Shown here in pieces: positions 6,884-7,045 of a stretch of 7,045 nt of DNA. Origin of the DNA: Thermodesulfobacteriota bacterium (lineage in GTDB: Bacteria; Desulfobacterota; DSM-4660; Desulfatiglandales; HGW-15); the NCBI GenBank assembly GCA_025454125.1, contig JALOPA010000126.1:1-7045 (forward strand), written 5' to 3'. The notes below the pieces were generated by a model, which saw only the letters and a list, made by a program, of their open reading frames with translations, was not told the origin of the DNA and did no database searches. A program made the position numbers and the translations under genes. Every line of letters starts with the position of its first letter. Within the stretch, counting starts at the first letter, position 1.

Positions 6884-6902
6884 TTCCAGCAACCTGCTGG
6901 AA
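6884..6902. promoter_or_regulatory. Perfect 8-bp palindrome at the predicted start point of the minus-strand operon
   Basis: TTCCAGCA (6884-6891) and TGCTGGAA (6895-6902) are perfect inverted repeats around a 3-base centre. The site touches the last base of the predicted minus-strand -10 and covers the predicted transcription start. It could be a repressor operator or a 5' mRNA hairpin. No T-run follows on either strand, so it is not a terminator. Confidence 0.5.
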
Positions 6903-6930
6903 TGCTAGCACATCGATATCTTACAGTAAA
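6902..6930 (-). promoter_or_regulatory. Predicted sigma70-type promoter for the minus-strand operon
   Basis: On the minus strand TTTACT (6930-6925, 4 of 6 to consensus) is followed by a 17-base spacer and TAGCAT (6907-6902, 4 of 6). TGC directly before it makes an extended -10. The predicted start near 6895 would give a leader of about 200 bases before the TTG at 6688. Predicted by eye only. Confidence 0.45.
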
Positions 6931-6978
6931 CGGCTCCGAATCCACGGCAGCGGCCTTTTCCTGCTTGCCGGCTGGGTA

Positions 6979-7000
6979 CTGTCAAAGCTACCTTTGACAG
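6979..7000. promoter_or_regulatory. Perfect 9-bp inverted repeat overlapping a -35 box, probable operator
   Basis: CTGTCAAAG (6979-6987) and CTTTGACAG (6992-7000) are perfect inverted repeats with a 4-base centre. The right arm contains TTGACA, the -35 of the plus-strand promoter, so a protein bound here would block polymerase. The binding regulator is not known; a dimeric helix-turn-helix repressor is a reasonable guess. Confidence 0.6.
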
Positions 7001-7020
7001 ACGCTCTAATCTGCTATATT
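6994..7020 (+). promoter_or_regulatory. Predicted sigma70-type promoter reading out of the window
   Basis: A consensus -35 TTGACA (6994-6999) and an extended -10 TGCTATATT (7012-7020, hexamer 5 of 6) are separated by a short 15-base spacer; TATTTT at 7017-7022 would give 17. Predicted start is near 7027. An ATG at 7031 has no ribosome site and only 15 bases remain, so no gene is called; the target lies beyond the window. Confidence 0.5.
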
Positions 7021-7045
7021 TTTATCTAAGATGGTATGGACTGCG

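Noticed and set aside
6776..6997. Short plus-strand and minus-strand open frames across the right-edge region
   Set aside because: They read through the palindromic repeat (PRRRESSFSW, SAGMT and similar), a familiar source of false small proteins.

Overview
The window looks like chromosomal DNA from a moderately GC-rich bacterium. The best guess is an anaerobic member of the Desulfobacterota (former Deltaproteobacteria, Syntrophobacter-like). That guess rests on the divergent aconitase type, the citrate synthase and fumarase sequences, and intergenic palindromic repeats of kinds I associate with such genomes. It is inference, since no search could be run.

Left half (1-4113, + strand): three TCA-cycle genes in a row. 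First is the 3' part of an aconitase gene (starts before base 1, stop at 1094-1096). It is broken near its end by a perfect 10-bp tandem duplication. Next are citrate synthase (1396-2577) and class II fumarase (2722-4113), both intact with all expected catalytic motifs. The genes are not tightly packed. Each gap is filled by a different degenerate palindromic repeat: a TTGCAGG-type repeat between aconitase and citrate synthase, and a 133-bp element with TTCACCG ends and nested inverted repeats between citrate synthase and fumarase.

Right half (4149-6688, - strand, convergent with fumarase): a two-gene operon joined by a 4-base ATGA overlap. The first gene (6688-4997) encodes a 563-residue protein that appears to fuse an N-terminal GNAT/FemAB-like acyltransferase-type domain to a C-terminal TraB/GumN (TIKI-like) domain with both GxxH motifs. 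The second gene (5000-4149) encodes a 283-residue stand-alone paralogue of the N-terminal domain. No named system that I know has this layout, and it is the most interesting content of the window.

Right edge (6689-7045): a probable divergent regulatory region. It holds a - strand extended -10 promoter for the operon with a palindrome at its start point, and a 91-bp palindromic repeat inside the predicted ~200-nt leader. It also holds a + strand promoter with a consensus -35 embedded in a perfect 9-bp inverted repeat, aimed at a gene beyond the window. No rRNA, tRNA, CRISPR array, transposase or phage gene was seen.
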